From Thiomonas sp. (GTDB lineage: Bacteria > Pseudomonadota > Gammaproteobacteria > Burkholderiales > Burkholderiaceae): 5,305 bases of DNA. Shown here piece by piece: positions 4,622-5,305 of this stretch; positions within the stretch are counted from its first letter, which is position 1, and each line of letters opens with the position of its first letter. The DNA is taken from NCBI GenBank assembly GCA_027443745.1, contig DAIAZB010000227.1, positions 1-5,305 on the forward strand, in the 5' to 3' direction. The notes below the pieces were generated by a model that saw only the letters and a list, made by a program, of their open reading frames with translations, did no database searches and was not told the origin of the DNA. Made by a program: the position numbers and the translations under genes.

Positions 4622-5185
4622 TTATTTTTTATCCACTCCATCCGCCCACTCCCGCAACCCATCGATCCTCGCCCTGCAGGTTTCGTACAGCGCGCTGGCC
4701 TGGGTGATCCAGTTGGCGAGGTCGCGGTCGGTGCTTACCGGCTGGGGTTGGCTGTGGCTGGGATCGGGGGTAGCGGCGGCAGCGGTTGCAGCAGGGCTTG
4801 CGGCGGCTTGGGGCAAACGTAGGCCGGGGCGATGACCGAACGCGGGGGATTGCTCGAGCAAGCTGCGAGCAGCAGCGCCGAGGCAAGGACGGCCAGTTGT
4901 GACTTGGGCGAGTTCATGGGTGATCTCCAGGGTTTTGCGGTTGGCCGCGTCGGCGCGGGCTTGCGCGGTGGCCACGGCCTGGTCGGCGGCGGCCTGCGCG
5001 GCCTGCAGGCGCTCGCGATTCTTGCGCTCGGCGTCGGCGTAGGCTTGCGCGGCCTGCGCGTCGCGCAGGCGCTGCGCGGCCGTCATGGCGCTGATGCGCG
5101 CCTCCAGGCGCCAGCCCTGCACAACCCAGGCGCAGCCAAAGCCGGCCAGGAACAGGGCGATGATGACGGCAATGCGGCTGGTCAT
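4622..5185 (-). CDS. Rz: i-spanin Rz-like lysis protein
   Basis: 187-residue type II inner-membrane spanin subunit. With Rz1 it bridges the periplasm and fuses inner and outer membranes at the last step of lysis. One N-terminal transmembrane segment (residues 4-24, IAVIIALFLAGFGCAWVVQGW region) is followed by a long Ala/Gln/Arg coiled coil to about residue 92. Next come Pro-Cys-Leu (100-102), an Ala/Pro-rich low-complexity stretch (118-150), and a C-terminal STDRDLANWITQASALYETC segment (151-170) typical of phage Rz proteins. The start at 5185 is chosen over the in-frame start at 5230 because it places the membrane segment at the N-terminus, has GGAGA six bases upstream, and overlaps the upstream stop by ATGA. 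It probably follows endolysin and holin genes beyond the window. Cys101 and Cys170 could form disulfides. Confidence 0.9.
   Translation of the reverse strand: MTSRIAVIIALFLAGFGCAWVVQGWRLEARISAMTAAQRLRDAQAAQAYADAERKNRERLQAAQAAADQAVATAQARADAANRKTLEITHELAQVTTGRPCLGAAARSLLEQSPAFGHRPGLRLPQAAASPAATAAAATPDPSHSQPQPVSTDRDLANWITQASALYETCRARIDGLREWADGVDKK
4735..4917 (-). CDS. Rz1: o-spanin Rz1-like lipoprotein, nested in Rz
   Basis: 60-residue outer-membrane spanin subunit encoded entirely inside Rz in the +1 frame, the same arrangement as in phage lambda. A short signal peptide (SQLAVLASALLLAAC) ends in a clear lipobox LAAC with Cys20 as the lipidated residue. The mature part of 41 residues is proline-rich (PPQALLQPLPPLPPIP), as expected for Rz1, and binds the Rz C-terminus. 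GGAGA lies six bases before the ATG. The Rz residues opposite Rz1's Pro-rich codons are the Ala/Pro low-complexity stretch, which suggests the Rz frame is relaxed there to accommodate Rz1. Ser21 after the Cys, rather than Asp, fits outer-membrane sorting. Confidence 0.9.
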   Translation of the reverse strand: MNSPKSQLAVLASALLLAACSSNPPRSVIAPAYVCPKPPQALLQPLPPLPPIPATANPSR

Positions 5186-5304
5186 GATGGGTCTCCGTTG
5201 CGGCGGCGCTGGTCGCGCTCGCGCTGCCATTCGCGGGCGTGTTCCTGGTTGCAGAACAGCCGCTGGCCGTCCACCGGCTCGCTGCAGTAGTAGCAGGCCC
5301 CGCA
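5182..5304 (-). CDS. Small zinc-finger-like phage protein, 5' end outside window
   Basis: The last 40 codons of a minus-strand gene enter from the right edge. The visible part begins CGACYYCSEPVDGQRLFC, then NQEHAREW, and ends in a basic tail (RERDQRRRNGDPS). CYYC and FCNQEH provide a C-x2-C ... C-x3-H set that could bind zinc, as in the short zinc-ribbon and DksA/TraR-like proteins often found near phage lysis genes. The stop overlaps the Rz start by ATGA, so it is in the late lysis operon and probably coupled to Rz. The frame is open to the edge without a start codon, so the total length is unknown. Function is uncertain: a DNA- or RNA polymerase-binding small regulator is the family-based guess. 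Confidence 0.7.
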   Translation of the reverse strand, partial: CGACYYCSEPVDGQRLFCNQEHAREWQRERDQRRRNGDPS

Positions 5305-5305
5305 G

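Noticed and set aside
4201..4707. Plus-strand open frame across the two-gene unit and the Rz end
   Set aside because: It is antisense to two coupled genes and a strong promoter, and its sequence is low in recognisable protein features.
5186..5230. Longer Rz start at 5230
   Set aside because: It would add a Pro/Arg-rich stretch before the membrane segment and overlap the zinc-finger gene; the ATG at 5185 has a Shine-Dalgarno and an ATGA overlap.
1..5305. CRISPR array, insertion sequence, riboswitch or replication origin
   Set aside because: No regularly spaced identical repeats, terminal inverted repeats with a transposase, aptamer-like leader or iteron cluster could be seen on either strand.

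Overview
The window looks like part of a temperate, lambda-like phage genome from a high-GC proteobacterium; a gamma- or betaproteobacterial host such as Xanthomonadaceae or Burkholderiales is an inference. Two gene blocks converge on a phage attachment site. The attachment core is the 3' half of a tRNA-Val gene (anticodon CAC, minus strand). The 5' half of that tRNA is absent and phage-type genes lie on both sides. This fits attP of a free, circular or concatemeric phage genome, or the junction between tandem prophages. It does not fit a normal prophage end, where the tRNA beside the integrase would be intact.

Left block, plus strand (3-3930). This is an early-type operon of tightly packed genes: the C-terminal part of a C5 cytosine DNA methyltransferase with a repeat-built variable region, a DUF5131 (phage Gp37/Gp68) three-Cys protein, two small phage proteins of unknown function, an excisionase-like helix-turn-helix protein, and a tyrosine integrase. 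The first four junctions are all 4-bp ATGA stop/start overlaps. The fifth, xis-like to int, is a 127-bp out-of-frame overlap.

Attachment region (about 3844-4103). A hairpin spans the int stop codon, followed by an IHF consensus match and the tRNA-derived core. An 18/21 direct repeat flanks the core, with its two copies centred 98-99 bp either side of the anticodon loop. Together they look like the arm site / IHF / core / arm site layout of a tyrosine-recombinase attP.

Right block, minus strand (5304-4115). A partial zinc-finger-like gene overlaps Rz (inner-membrane spanin) by ATGA, and Rz1 (outer-membrane spanin lipoprotein) is nested in the +1 frame of Rz. Directly after the Rz stop there is a near-consensus sigma70 promoter for a two-gene unit: a 70-aa protein of unknown function and a 71-aa helix-turn-helix protein. 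Its transcript would run through the att core into a hairpin with a U-rich tail on the minus strand. This separate unit, placed between lysis genes and attP, has the layout of a moron or lysogeny-expressed cassette.

There is no stretch over 300 bases without a gene. The longest non-coding stretch is the att region (3931-4114), followed by the promoter/leader at 4540-4621.
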